This document shows, in pieces, positions 35,045 to 44,751 of a stretch of DNA of 64,000 nt. Position 1 is the first letter of the stretch; each line of letters starts with the position of its first letter. The notes beneath the pieces are model-generated. The model worked only from the letters and a program-made list of their open reading frames with translations. It made no database searches and had not been told where the DNA came from. This DNA is from Erysipelotrichaceae bacterium (GTDB taxonomy: Bacteria > Bacillota_I > Bacilli_A > RFN20 > CAG-826): the NCBI GenBank assembly GCA_015059185.1, contig SVAY01000005.1:1-64000 (forward strand). Direction: 5' to 3'. Position numbers and translations under genes: made by a program.

Positions 35045-36875
35045 GCATATTTCTAAAGTGCTTGCACTTTCCGTCCTTGGTTTATTCGCTTTAACCGGTT
35101 GTGACGAAATCGTTGCTAAACCAACTCAATACGAAGAACCATTAGTGACCCTTCCATCTTCCTTCGAAGAAGAAGTCGTTAATAACATTGCTTCCGTTGT
35201 TTATGATTCTATCCATGAATCAGGTATCGGTAGCGATGTCTTAAATGAAGTCTTATACTTATATTCCGTCAATATGTTTGGCCCATATAACAGTAATGTC
35301 GTGGTCAACAACGCTAAAGTTGGTGACAGCGCAATCACCTTAGTCCAAGCCGCTACTGACGCAACAAAGATTGATGCCTTCGTCCAAGCTCACAAAGCTT
35401 ACTGGGATTCATCAAGAACTGATGCTTCCGCCTCCGCTAGTGAAAGCGAAAAGAAGAGAGTCGAAGCCAAATATCACACTATCGAAGATAGAATTGCTGA
35501 AGAAATGTATTCAAAGATTTCTGGCGGTACCTATACTGATAGACATATCTATTCTGAAAAGAAACTCCTCAAGAGTTTAAGAGGATCTCTTGAATCCGTT
35601 AGTAACCCAGATGTCGCTGAAGAAGTGGCTGAAGGATTCTATGAAACCCAAATCCTCCCAGAAGTTGAACCAGAGAATGTCTTTGGTAACTACTTACACC
35701 GTAGCTATTACGATTCTGATAAGAACACCTACATCGTTGATGAAGTGATTCCTACCATCTATCGTCAACTTATGGCAGAACAATACTTACTTGAAGAAAC
35801 ATATAACACCTTAGGTCGTTCATATGCTCGTCAAGTTAACATCATCAAATTCGCTAACAACGAAAACTATCCTAACGCTGCTTATTATTTAGCGAAGGAA
35901 TTAGTTGATGAAATCAACGCCTCTCCAGAAGATTATAAAGTTGGTAGAATTGCTGAACTTGGATTATTAAACAGATTTAAGCAATACTCCAATGCTTCTG
36001 TTGGTGTTATCGGTGCATTAGGTGATGAAGCTGCCATCTTAGATGCTGCTGGCATTACTAAAGGTGTCATCAATACTGGTGATGCTACACTTGATACCGA
36101 ATTAGAAGATGAACTCGGTACCTACTACTTAGGTACAAGCTATGGTGACTTAGCTGAAAAATATGTTCGTATGAAAAACGTTGCCGCTTATGGCGTCAGC
36201 TCTGAATACGAAAATAGCTTCTCTAACACCAACGCTTATCCAACTTATGTTGGTTTAGAACAACAAACATTAGCCTTAAAAGAAAACGATAATACCACTA
36301 CTGGTTGGTATGTGAAAAACGGTGGTTTAACCGAATTACCAGAATCAATCAGAAGTAGATTATTTAACATCGGCGTTGCTACCGGCGTTAAAGATAGCGC
36401 AGACGATAAAGCTGCCGCTGAAAGAACATATGGTACTGACGGTTGGAAAGAAGCCGAAGGTGAAAGTGCTTATGTTTGTAGAATTAATGGCCACTATTAC
36501 TTAAAGACAGCTTCTAGAGTGAAGGGTGATTCCATCGAAAACGACATCCTCCATTACGATGCTGATAGTAAGAGCTATTATATCGTTGAAATCGAACAAG
36601 CCGTTTCTGCTTCTAAACTCTCTAAGACTAGTACACGTAACTACGCGCACACTATCTCAGAAGAAACAATGCAAGAAATCATCAACGAGGTTTCTAAGAT
36701 TGTTGGTAAGGGCGAAAGCTATTCTACCTTAGCGACTAAGAAGTATCTCAAAGCCATGAACATCGAATACCATGATGAAAGTGTCTATGACTACTTCAAG
36801 ACTAACTATCCAGAATTATTCGATGCTGATGCAGAATCAACTTCTAGTAGTAGTAGTGAAGCTGCTGCTGAATAG
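35034..36875 (+). CDS. Large lipoprotein, possible foldase partner, 613 aa
   Basis: Signal peptide with lipobox LFALTGC (Cys about 23), then a helical, charged extracellular region and a low-complexity tail (ESTSSSSSEAAAE). I see no convincing parvulin core; segments such as ENEFSNTNAYPT-like and ESAYVCRINGHYYLKTASRV near 475-495 vaguely recall PrsA C-terminal strands. GGAGG inside the end of the upstream PrsA-like gene provides the ribosome site, so the two are co-translated. Probably a chaperone-like or substrate-binding partner of the PrsA-like protein. A terminator follows. Confidence 0.65.
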   Translation: MKTKHISKVLALSVLGLFALTGCDEIVAKPTQYEEPLVTLPSSFEEEVVNNIASVVYDSIHESGIGSDVLNEVLYLYSVNMFGPYNSNVVVNNAKVGDSAITLVQAATDATKIDAFVQAHKAYWDSSRTDASASASESEKKRVEAKYHTIEDRIAEEMYSKISGGTYTDRHIYSEKKLLKSLRGSLESVSNPDVAEEVAEGFYETQILPEVEPENVFGNYLHRSYYDSDKNTYIVDEVIPTIYRQLMAEQYLLEETYNTLGRSYARQVNIIKFANNENYPNAAYYLAKELVDEINASPEDYKVGRIAELGLLNRFKQYSNASVGVIGALGDEAAILDAAGITKGVINTGDATLDTELEDELGTYYLGTSYGDLAEKYVRMKNVAAYGVSSEYENSFSNTNAYPTYVGLEQQTLALKENDNTTTGWYVKNGGLTELPESIRSRLFNIGVATGVKDSADDKAAAERTYGTDGWKEAEGESAYVCRINGHYYLKTASRVKGDSIENDILHYDADSKSYYIVEIEQAVSASKLSKTSTRNYAHTISEETMQEIINEVSKIVGKGESYSTLATKKYLKAMNIEYHDESVYDYFKTNYPELFDADAESTSSSSSEAAAE

Positions 36876-36890
36876 TTAACCATTCATATT

Positions 36891-36917
36891 AAGGGGCACA
36901 TACGTGTCCCTTTTTTG
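36891..36917 (+). terminator. Terminator of the lipoprotein operon
   Basis: GGGGCAC, short loop, GTGTCCC, followed by T6 at 36911-36916; 16 bases after the lipoprotein stop. Confidence 0.9.
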
Positions 36918-36927
36918 TTGCCATAAT

Positions 36928-36956
36928 TTGAACTATATATAGCAATATGGTAGAAT
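36928..36956 (+). promoter_or_regulatory. Promoter of the CNNM/CBS pair
   Basis: -35 TTGAAC (36928-36933), 17-nt spacer, -10 TAGAAT (36951-36956), 37 bases before the GTG start. Confidence 0.6.
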
Positions 36957-36993
36957 ATCTATCGCTTGCCAAAGTAAAAGGAAGTGATGAAGA

Positions 36994-38010
36994 GTGCCTG
37001 ATCCGTTATCGTGGATAATAATTATTATTTGTATTTTCGGACACTTTTTCTTCTCGAGTGCAGAAACCGCTCTTAGCTGTTGTAATCGCTTCAAGATGCA
37101 AGTTGAAGCTGATGAAGGCAAGTCCAGTTCTAAACTAGTTGTTAAAATATGTGAGAAGTTCGATAGGGCTCTCACCACTATATTAGTTGGTAATAATATT
37201 GTTGCTGTTGTGATATCAACCGTCTCAACCATCCTTTTCTATAACCTTCTTAGCGGTAGTGGAATTGGAGAATATTCTTCTTTAATATCTTCTATTATTA
37301 TGACAATCATCGTTTATATATTTGGAGATACCTTACCTAAAACAATCGCAAGAGCTATCCCAGATACAATGTCAAAGATTGTCGCTTATCCCATCTATAT
37401 CTTATCTATTATCTTTTATCCTTTAACCCTTTTATTTGAAGGAATGGTTCACTTATTTGAAATCATCTTTAAAAATAAAAACGAAGAAGATTTCACCTCT
37501 CATGATTTAGAAAAAGTCTTAGAGCATTCTGAAGAAGAAGGCGAGATCATTGAAGAGAACGCCGACATCATTCAAAGCGCACTTGATTTCGTCGATACCA
37601 CTGCTAAAGATGTTTTAACTAGACGTAGTAAGATATTTGCTCTAGATATTAACGGGCTCACGAACGAGAAACTTAACGAAGCAATTAATAACACTAATTA
37701 TTCACGTATTCCTCTCTACGAAGGAGAACTAGATAACTATATCGGTGTCCTCCACGTAAAAACATATATTAAAGAATATCTCGCAAATCCTAACGTCAAT
37801 ATTAGAGATATCCTTCAAGAACCATATGTTGTGATGAATAAGATTGAACTCGTTGACTTATTAGAAGGGTTTAAAAAGCATCACACTCATTTAGCAATGG
37901 TCACCAATAAAGATAACCGTATTATTGGTATGGTCACCATGGAAGATGTCTTAGAAGAACTTGTTGATGATATCAGTGAACCTCTACTTGTAAAGGAGGA
38001 AGCTAAATAA
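36994..38010 (+). CDS. CNNM/CBS-domain membrane protein (HlyC/CorC family), 338 aa
   Basis: Residues 1-150 form the CNNM (DUF21) membrane domain with several hydrophobic segments; the AETALSCCNRFKM and VGNNIVAVV patterns are typical. A CBS pair follows (about 195-325; DVLTRRSKIFALDI and RIIGMVTMEDVLEELVDDI). The C-terminal CorC_HlyC domain of longer homologues is absent. Such proteins are linked to Mg2+ or Co2+ export or resistance. GTG start at 36994 with AGGAAG upstream. It overlaps the next, paralogous gene by one base (TAATG). Confidence 0.85.
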   Translation: MPDPLSWIIIIICIFGHFFFSSAETALSCCNRFKMQVEADEGKSSSKLVVKICEKFDRALTTILVGNNIVAVVISTVSTILFYNLLSGSGIGEYSSLISSIIMTIIVYIFGDTLPKTIARAIPDTMSKIVAYPIYILSIIFYPLTLLFEGMVHLFEIIFKNKNEEDFTSHDLEKVLEHSEEEGEIIEENADIIQSALDFVDTTAKDVLTRRSKIFALDINGLTNEKLNEAINNTNYSRIPLYEGELDNYIGVLHVKTYIKEYLANPNVNIRDILQEPYVVMNKIELVDLLEGFKKHHTHLAMVTNKDNRIIGMVTMEDVLEELVDDISEPLLVKEEAK

Positions 38011-39266
38011 TGAGCTGGGAATATTATGTCTTAGTATTGATTCTCCTCGTTTTCAGCGCCTTTTTCAGTGCGAGTGACATGGTTTACGGAGTAGTTGATA
38101 AAAGAAGGCTAGAAGAGGCTAAAAATAAGGGTAGTAAGCGTGCGGCGGTTGCTCTTGACCTCGCTAATAACTACGAATTATCTATTTCCTCTATTTTATT
38201 CGGAAATAATTTAGTTAATATCTTAGCTTCATCTATCGTTACTTTAATCGGTGTTAGCTATTCTCCTGACGTTGGACCTATTGTTGCAGCGATTATCTTC
38301 ACTATCATCGTTATTATATTTGGCGAATTCTTCCCTAAGGCTTTAGCAAAGAAGCTTAATTATTCTCTTGCTTTATTATTTGCCTATCCTGTTAAGATCT
38401 TCACCTATATCTTCTTTATCTTTACCTATCCTTTCTCGTTCATCTTTAAACTTGTCGCTCGTTTATTTAAAAAGAAAGTGAAAGAAGATCACACTATCTC
38501 GGAAGAAGTGTTAGATGAAATGATTGATGAAATTGAAGAGACGGGTGAACTAGAAAAAGATGAAGCCGAAATTGTAAGAGGCGCGATTGATTTAATGGAT
38601 ATCCAAGCATTTGAAATTATGACTCCTCGTGTCGAAGTTCACGCGTTTGATATTGATGACGATATAAAGGAAATAACGGAGAATGAATGGCTTTTTGATT
38701 ATTCTCGTGTCCCTGTTTATGAAGACACCATTGATAATATAATCGGCATTATTCCTATTAAGTTATTATCTAAAAAACTATTAAATAAAGAAGAGATAAA
38801 TATCAAAGAATTAATGTATAAACCTATTATTATTCCACGTAATTATCAAGTGATTAATCTTCTTAATGACTTTAAACGTGAAGGTATTCATATCGCGATT
38901 GTGAAAGATGAATACGGTGGCACAGAAGGTATCATCACTATGGAAGATATCTTAGAAGAAATCGTTGGAGATATCTTTGATGAAACTGATGAAATAAGTG
39001 AAGAAGTAATTAAAAAGAATAAGAACACTTATATAGTTGACGGAGGGATGAACCTTGACGACTTCTTTGAACTCATCGATTATAACGATGAATTTGAAAC
39101 TGATTACACAACAGTAGGAGGTTTCATCCAAGAACTCAAAGGTGGCTTCGCTCATATCGGAGAAAGATTTAAATTCTCCCATTATCGTATTAAGGTACTC
39201 GACGCGGATGAATTTACTGTTAAGAAAATTCAAATTAGAGATATAAGTAAAACAAAAGGAGTATAA
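38010..39266 (+). CDS. CNNM/CBS/CorC_HlyC membrane protein, 418 aa
   Basis: A full-length member of the same family as the upstream gene: CNNM membrane domain (about 1-140; SASDMVYGVVDKRRLEEA), a CBS pair (about 195-325, with MTPRVEVHAFDI and GGTEGIITMEDILEEIVGDI) and a C-terminal CorC_HlyC domain (about 330-410, DGGMNLDDFFEL and TTVGGFIQEL). Likely a divalent-cation transporter or its regulator. The tandem arrangement suggests a heterodimer with the shorter paralogue. The HIT gene follows after 23 nt. Confidence 0.88.
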   Translation: MSWEYYVLVLILLVFSAFFSASDMVYGVVDKRRLEEAKNKGSKRAAVALDLANNYELSISSILFGNNLVNILASSIVTLIGVSYSPDVGPIVAAIIFTIIVIIFGEFFPKALAKKLNYSLALLFAYPVKIFTYIFFIFTYPFSFIFKLVARLFKKKVKEDHTISEEVLDEMIDEIEETGELEKDEAEIVRGAIDLMDIQAFEIMTPRVEVHAFDIDDDIKEITENEWLFDYSRVPVYEDTIDNIIGIIPIKLLSKKLLNKEEINIKELMYKPIIIPRNYQVINLLNDFKREGIHIAIVKDEYGGTEGIITMEDILEEIVGDIFDETDEISEEVIKKNKNTYIVDGGMNLDDFFELIDYNDEFETDYTTVGGFIQELKGGFAHIGERFKFSHYRIKVLDADEFTVKKIQIRDISKTKGV

Positions 39267-39289
39267 TATCTATTAGAGGTTTTAACACT

Positions 39290-39703
39290 ATGGAAAAAGA
39301 TGTTTTTTGTAAAATTATTGATGGTGAGATTCCTTCTTACCGTATCTATGAAGATGATGATGTCATCGCAATATTAGATATATCTCAAGTAACCAAAGGA
39401 CACACTTTAGTGATCTCTAAAAAGCATTATGAAAACTTCTTAGCCACTCCTAAAGATGTCATGCATAAAGTGATGGATGTTGCTCAAAGAATTGGACAAG
39501 CTCAAATCACTACTTTAAACGCTAAAGGAGTGAATATCTTAACTAACTGCTATCCAGAAGCAGGACAGACAGTGATGCACTTCCACGTGCACGTTATTCC
39601 ACGTTATGAAAATAATGATGGCTTTATCCTCACGATGAAAGAGAATGATGGAGATCTCAATCTCCCAAGCATCTGTGAATCAATTAGAAGAGAGATGAAA
39701 TAA
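39290..39703 (+). CDS. hit: HIT-family nucleotide-binding hydrolase
   Basis: A 137-aa protein with the histidine triad HFHVHVIPRY (about 98-107) and the N-terminal CKIIDGEIPSYRIYEDD typical of Bacillota Hit proteins, which hydrolyse nucleoside phosphoramidates or dinucleotides. AGAGG lies 10 nt before ATG. In B. subtilis, hit lies in the same region as yhaM and prsA, and here all three types also lie close together. A bidirectional terminator separates it from convergent yhaM. Confidence 0.94.
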   Translation: MEKDVFCKIIDGEIPSYRIYEDDDVIAILDISQVTKGHTLVISKKHYENFLATPKDVMHKVMDVAQRIGQAQITTLNAKGVNILTNCYPEAGQTVMHFHVHVIPRYENNDGFILTMKENDGDLNLPSICESIRREMK

Positions 39704-39704
39704 G

Positions 39705-39733
39705 AAAATGGGGCGGCTGTCCCATTTCTTTTT
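39705..39733. terminator. Bidirectional terminator between hit and yhaM
   Basis: Stem ATGGG...CCCAT (39708-39725) with T-rich TTTCTTTTT on the plus side and TTTTCTTA on the minus side, placed between convergent genes. Confidence 0.75.
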
Positions 39734-39743
39734 ATAAATAAAA

Positions 39744-40673
39744 TTATTTATGTTTATAGAATAAACGGGAATCTAAGGCGAATATTTTTTGAGTGAATTC
39801 ACCATCTTTAGTTTCGTCTAATGCTTTATTTAATATAGTTAACTTAGAATCGGTATTATCAATTAAATGTAAGGCGAGAGCTTCACTAGTTAAAGGAAGG
39901 ACTGGAGAACCATATTCATGTTGCCCATGATGAGAAAGAATCATGTGTTGAAGTAATAGAGGCACTTCACTAGTGATATTAAGTTTATCAGCGGCTTCTT
40001 TAATCTCTGCGGCCATGATAGAGATATGACCAATTAATTTACCTTCTAAAGAATAATGATAGATTACTGGTCCTTCTAACTCAGTTAATTTACCAATGTC
40101 ATGGAGAATGATACCGGTTAATAATAAGTCTCTATTGATATTCTTATAGTTAGAGGCAATAAATTCACCCATTTTAAGCATTGAAACAATGTGCATAAGA
40201 AGACCACTACTATATTCATGGTGAATAGAACTCGCGGCAGGATAAACATAGAGCTTATTATCATATTTAGAAATAAAATATTTTAATAAAGTCACACAGT
40301 CTGGGTTCTTAATGCTATCAGCATAGCCTTGAAACTCTTTAGTTAATTGTTCTTTACTCACTGGAGGAGTTTGGATAAGCCGAGTAATATCAATCTCATC
40401 TTCAGTTAATAATCTTGCAGTGATAATCTTAGCTTGTAAGGCTTCTTTATATTTAAGAATCTCGGCAGTGATCTCTGCAACATTTCCAACCACAAAGATG
40501 GAATCATCTTCACTAGTAACTTCCCACTTTTTTGCCTGAATTTGTCCACTTGAATCTCTAAGTTCAATATTCAAGTATGGTGAACCTAAATTATTGACAC
40601 ATCTACTGACATTAGAGATAAGAAATTGACCAGTTACTCTTTCTCCTTCAGTTAATTCTTTAATAAATTTCAT
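39744..40673 (-). CDS. yhaM: 3'-5' exoribonuclease YhaM
   Basis: A 309-aa protein with an N-terminal OB-fold (about 10-90; GQFLISNVSRCVNNLGSPYLNIELRD) and an HD domain with HHEYSSGLLMHIVSM, ILHDIGKL (about 191-198) and ILSHHGQHEYGSP. YhaM trims RNA and ssDNA from the 3' end in Bacillota. The start overlaps recX by 4 nt. It complements RNase Y, encoded at 10.8-12.4 kb, in mRNA turnover. Confidence 0.93.
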   Translation of the reverse strand: MKFIKELTEGERVTGQFLISNVSRCVNNLGSPYLNIELRDSSGQIQAKKWEVTSEDDSIFVVGNVAEITAEILKYKEALQAKIITARLLTEDEIDITRLIQTPPVSKEQLTKEFQGYADSIKNPDCVTLLKYFISKYDNKLYVYPAASSIHHEYSSGLLMHIVSMLKMGEFIASNYKNINRDLLLTGIILHDIGKLTELEGPVIYHYSLEGKLIGHISIMAAEIKEAADKLNITSEVPLLLQHMILSHHGQHEYGSPVLPLTSEALALHLIDNTDSKLTILNKALDETKDGEFTQKIFALDSRLFYKHK

Positions 40674-41464
40674 AAATATTTATCCTCCCACATATTAATT
40701 ACATCATTCATCTTATATCCTTTTCTAAGGAGAGACTGAAAGACCTTATCTTTAAATTCTCTACCAGAATATTTCTTATCATATTGGCGAATGGTTTTAA
40801 CAAAATCTTGCTTTAATTTATTCATCTCATCTTTATGTTTAGGCGCATCAATCATCGAAGCAATTTCACTTGCTATATGAGTGTCAAAACCTTGAGAGAT
40901 TAAATATTTCATCGCATGATCTTTTTTCGCTTGATAATTATATTTATCATACTTCTTATTGATATAGTCTAAATAACTTTTAGCCTTCTTATATTCAAGT
41001 TTTTCATCGAATTCAATTTTATTAATTTCTTCGTAAAACACGCCTTTTTCTATTAATTTTGCAGTAATTTTGTTTTTTCCAATGTTTTTATTATTTGAAA
41101 AATCTACAAATTCTTTTACGAACTCACTATCATCAATTAAGCCATTTTTCTTAAGTTTATCAATCACATCATTAACATCAATTTTGTTATCAGTCTTGAG
41201 ATATAACTTCTCACGCATCTTATGTTCACTATAAACGCGTTTAGTAGCAATTTTTCTTGCGTAGTTATATAAATCAAAGATACGAACTTGTTTATCAATA
41301 TCTTTAATTTCTTTTTCACTTAACACTTTCCCTTTAAATAAATAAAAAGATGTGAACACTTCTTGCGGTAATTCAATACGTGATTCATCTCTTAGTTTAA
41401 TTACTACTTTATTCTTAAGTACTTTGATGGAGGTGATTTTATTACCAATATTTTCTAATGGCAC
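40670..41464 (-). CDS. recX: Regulatory protein RecX
   Basis: Modulates RecA filaments. The 264-aa, helical, Lys-rich protein has three-helix repeats typical of RecX: RVYSEHKMREKLYLK, IGKNKITAKLIEKGV and REFKDKVFQSLLRKGY. GTG start at 41464 with GGAGG 9 nt upstream. It overlaps the glycosyltransferase end by 23 nt and yhaM by 4 nt. It lies 27 kb from recA, so it is not co-transcribed with it. Confidence 0.88.
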   Translation of the reverse strand: MPLENIGNKITSIKVLKNKVVIKLRDESRIELPQEVFTSFYLFKGKVLSEKEIKDIDKQVRIFDLYNYARKIATKRVYSEHKMREKLYLKTDNKIDVNDVIDKLKKNGLIDDSEFVKEFVDFSNNKNIGKNKITAKLIEKGVFYEEINKIEFDEKLEYKKAKSYLDYINKKYDKYNYQAKKDHAMKYLISQGFDTHIASEIASMIDAPKHKDEMNKLKQDFVKTIRQYDKKYSGREFKDKVFQSLLRKGYKMNDVINMWEDKYL

Positions 41465-42617
41465 GTTTATAGACCTCCAAGATGTTACTATAGAATTTAT
41501 CCATAGAATATTGATCGATGACTTGCATCGCTTTTTCGTTAATTATGTCAATCTCTTGTTTTGATAAAGAAAGAATCTTTTCAACTTTAGAAATATAACT
41601 AAATTCATCAGTAAAGAAGAAGCCAGTTTCTCCATCAATTATGGTGTTGGTTAAGTTATCATCAAACCTCGCTAAAACGATCACACCTGCCGACATTGCT
41701 TCCATAAATGTTAAGCCTTGTGTCTCGGTAATAGAAGCAGAGTTATAAATATCCGCTAAATGGTAATAGAACGGCACCTCTTGAGCGCTTACAAAGCCAA
41801 TGAAGTCAACAAGATGAGAAATATGTAATTCATGAGTTAAAAGCTCTAATTCACTTCTTTGAGGGCCATCTCCAACAACTATCATCTTCACTTTTTCATC
41901 AGGATGTTTAGCAACATAACTACTGAAGAAACGGATAGAGATATCCATGCTCTTTTCTTTTGCAATTCTTCCTAATAAAAGGATGACTTTTGTATCTTCA
42001 TCAATATGATGTTCTTCTTTAAAGGCTTTCGCTCTTTCTAAATCAAACTTCTCTTTAGAGAACAAAGAGAAATCAATACCAGTAGGAATGACATTGATAT
42101 AAATATCAGTACCAACACTTCTCATAAAGTCTTTAGTCTTCACGCTTGGGGTGATAAACTCTGTTGCTCTAGTAGCAATACCACGTGAATAAGCTCTTAC
42201 CACTTTCTTCGCTACGCGGTCTAAAACACCATGTGTCGCATAATACGTATAATCTTCATAAGAAGTATGATATGTATAAACAATTGGTAATTTAAGTCTT
42301 CTAGCCGCCCTACGAGCAAAGATACCTACAGTCGCATCGGTTTGGTTATGGATTAATTCAATATTATTTTCCTTAAGAATCTTACAGACTGTATTATCGT
42401 AGATACGAGTGATACGATAACCATAAAGATTCTTCATCTCAATACCTGGCATATAGATGATGTCATCTTTAAATTCAAGCTTACCAGCGGTAGTACGAGG
42501 AGTAACCACAATTACTCTATGACCGTGCTCACGTAAAGTTTTAGTGAGGTTATAACAAGATGTCGAAACACCGTTAATAAATGGAGGGAAAGTATCAGTA
42601 AAAAGCGCGATATTCAT
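41442..42617 (-). CDS. GT4-family glycosyltransferase (glycolipid synthesis)
   Basis: A 391-aa GT-B enzyme: N-terminal FTDTFPPFINGVSTS (donor/acceptor loop), GRIAKEKSMDISI and VGDGPQR in the C-terminal Rossmann domain, and the EX7E-type motif around SITETQGLTFMEAMSAG. The N-terminal segment closely resembles diacylglycerol glucosyltransferases that make glycolipid anchors in Bacilli. It overlaps, by 4 nt, the stop of the flippase-like membrane protein gene, which supports a joint role in making and moving a glycolipid. The exact sugar and acceptor cannot be read from sequence. Confidence 0.85.
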   Translation of the reverse strand: MNIALFTDTFPPFINGVSTSCYNLTKTLREHGHRVIVVTPRTTAGKLEFKDDIIYMPGIEMKNLYGYRITRIYDNTVCKILKENNIELIHNQTDATVGIFARRAARRLKLPIVYTYHTSYEDYTYYATHGVLDRVAKKVVRAYSRGIATRATEFITPSVKTKDFMRSVGTDIYINVIPTGIDFSLFSKEKFDLERAKAFKEEHHIDEDTKVILLLGRIAKEKSMDISIRFFSSYVAKHPDEKVKMIVVGDGPQRSELELLTHELHISHLVDFIGFVSAQEVPFYYHLADIYNSASITETQGLTFMEAMSAGVIVLARFDDNLTNTIIDGETGFFFTDEFSYISKVEKILSLSKQEIDIINEKAMQVIDQYSMDKFYSNILEVYKRAIRKYW

Positions 42618-44014
42618 TCGTCGTCATCATCCCTTGATATATCTATTTCACGAGTTTCATCGTTATCTCTCATTGGATCTCTAATACGATCTTCTTTCTT
42701 ATGGAAGACATTGATCTTCTTCCTAATCACTTCTCGATTAAGGTTAGAAGTATGAATCATATCATCGAGCATAGTTTGACGTTCAAGCATGGTTTCTCTA
42801 CGCATTTCCACCATTGTCTTACGATTCTCGTAAACTTCACGATCGTTAAAGCGCATACTGTGTTTGCCTCTAGTACGATAAAATGCAGTCACAAAGCCCG
42901 CTACTAATAAAGGCAAGGTAAAGGAAATAGTTCTCCAAATAAGAAGAGCCGCACTACCTAACGCTGAACTTGCCGCCGCTGCATCAGCACCAGAAATATA
43001 ATAGAATCCAAGTTCAGGTTCATTCGCATTAACAAATAATTCGATAAAGAAATATTCAGAAATACCAGCAGATCCTGGTAAAGGGATTAAGCCAGTCACC
43101 ATTTGGTGATAGTTACTTAAGAAGACCGAATCCCATATATTTGCATATGTCGATTCATTATGAAGGGCTAATCCAACAAAATACGGAAGCGTACACCTAA
43201 TGAATAACATGATAGTAAATAAAACAGTGACTAATATAGTAAATGGACCATTAGTAAATAAACGTCTTAATTCAATTTTGAAGTTCTCTATTTGGACTCT
43301 TAAGTCATCTCTAGTTTGATCTGCGTTTCTTACGATGTGTAATTTATAACCTAACGAGATAATTGGACCCATAATAAAATTATGGAATGATTTCCAATAC
43401 GCCATTAAGAATACAAGCAAGATAACTGATACGTTAAGTAAGAAACCGATAATAGTTAATACCCATATCGAGATATTAAGTTTAAGAGCGCCGATATCGA
43501 TGGTGATATATCCGATTTGATTAAGAAAATCAAATTTCACAATAAAAGAAACAATGCCATATACAGTTAAAACAATTTGGAAAACAATAGAATACATAGC
43601 AAGCATACTAACGGCGTTAGATACTGGTAATCCTTGCTTTTGGAATGTATATGCTTCCATCACTTGACCACCACTCGCGCCAGGAGTCACTGCACTATAG
43701 AAAGTACCAATAGACTCAACAGCAAGAGCTTGATGGAAATAATAATCTCGGGAATATAATCTAGCAAAAACGAATAATATGAGTGCACGAATGAGAATCG
43801 TGATAAACATTACTAATAATGAAACGAGTAACCATGTGAAGTTAGCGCCACCAATCAAATTAAAAACAGTATCAAACTTGCCCCACATCGAAATAAGGAT
43901 AGCGGCAATAGTGATAACAATAACCATGATGATATAAATGGTGTATTTAAGGACACCACTTTTCTTCTTTGGTTCTTCTTTAAAATACTGAGATGAGAGT
44001 TTTTCGTCTTCCAT
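42614..44014 (-). CDS. UPF0104/LPG-synthase-type flippase-like membrane protein
   Basis: A 466-aa protein with about eight membrane segments (about 20-375) and a charged cytoplasmic tail of about 90 residues rich in Arg, Asp and Glu (ending RDDDDE). Motifs GSAGISEYFFIELFV and SVTPGASGGQVMEAY-like segments are typical of the MprF membrane domain/YbhN family, which moves lipids across the membrane. No aminoacyl-transfer domain is present. It is co-transcribed with a glycolipid GT4 enzyme and is a candidate flippase for its product. No strong ribosome site is seen. Confidence 0.8.
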   Translation of the reverse strand: MEDEKLSSQYFKEEPKKKSGVLKYTIYIIMVIVITIAAILISMWGKFDTVFNLIGGANFTWLLVSLLVMFITILIRALILFVFARLYSRDYYFHQALAVESIGTFYSAVTPGASGGQVMEAYTFQKQGLPVSNAVSMLAMYSIVFQIVLTVYGIVSFIVKFDFLNQIGYITIDIGALKLNISIWVLTIIGFLLNVSVILLVFLMAYWKSFHNFIMGPIISLGYKLHIVRNADQTRDDLRVQIENFKIELRRLFTNGPFTILVTVLFTIMLFIRCTLPYFVGLALHNESTYANIWDSVFLSNYHQMVTGLIPLPGSAGISEYFFIELFVNANEPELGFYYISGADAAAASSALGSAALLIWRTISFTLPLLVAGFVTAFYRTRGKHSMRFNDREVYENRKTMVEMRRETMLERQTMLDDMIHTSNLNREVIRKKINVFHKKEDRIRDPMRDNDETREIDISRDDDDE

Positions 44015-44069
44015 GACTAATAATCTATCACATCAATGCTTAAATTGCATTGAATAAAGACATTAATAT

Positions 44070-44681
44070 TTATTTTGATGTCGAGTGTGTAAGAGAAAGA
44101 ATAATAATAGCGGCAAGTTGAATCGGTAATCCAACGAAGAATAGATACCAGAAATTATAATGCATATCAGAATAAATAAGGGTGAGATAAAGCGATACTA
44201 ATATCAACCAAATAGTTAAAGAAACTAATAGATATGGCCAAATAGTATGCCTCCACCACTTATTAGCGCAGAGTGAGTTAAAAAATAAACATGACGAGAT
44301 AGCCCATAAAAATATAGGCCAATAATTAACCCCACCAGCAAATGTTGTTGCCATTGCAGCAAAAATAACGGCAGCGACAGATAAGAAAAATAGATCAACT
44401 AATAACAAAAGAAGGAGTCTTCTAGTTTCTTTATTCATTAGCCTCACTACACCTTTAGAAGTTATTTCTTCATGAGGCTCCAAAAAGAAATCAACAGTCA
44501 CACCAAAATAGTCTGCAATCTGTTTTAATGTCTCAACACTTGGTATTGCATATCCTAATTCCCATTTAGAAACAGTTTTATCAGAATAATTGATTACTTT
44601 AGCAAAATCTTGCTGTGTTAAGTTCTTACTTTTACGGAGTGCAATTATATTTTTTGCAACAATTTTTGAATAACCTTCCAT
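44070..44681 (-). CDS. XRE-family regulator with four membrane segments
   Basis: A 203-aa protein with an N-terminal helix-turn-helix (about 9-62; LRKSKNLTQQDFAKVINYSDKTVSKWELG). Then come about 20 linker residues and four hydrophobic segments (about 86-110, 118-137, 146-168 and 176-198). A membrane-tethered repressor of this build probably responds to envelope state. It is divergent from the 321-aa/1490-aa surface gene pair; the intergenic region holds the inverted repeat CAATTCTC...GAGAATTG, a possible operator. The target genes are inference from position. Confidence 0.8.
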   Translation of the reverse strand: MEGYSKIVAKNIIALRKSKNLTQQDFAKVINYSDKTVSKWELGYAIPSVETLKQIADYFGVTVDFFLEPHEEITSKGVVRLMNKETRRLLLLLLVDLFFLSVAAVIFAAMATTFAGGVNYWPIFLWAISSCLFFNSLCANKWWRHTIWPYLLVSLTIWLILVSLYLTLIYSDMHYNFWYLFFVGLPIQLAAIIILSLTHSTSK

Positions 44682-44751
44682 ACCCCCATTCTACTATCTA
44701 TCCCACATATATCAATGATTTTTTAATAAATTAAACATTTTCGGAAAACAT

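Noticed and set aside
39583..39600. CACGTG-containing segments near 39.6 and 44.8 kb as parS sites
   Set aside because: Only the central hexamer matches; the flanks do not fit the consensus.
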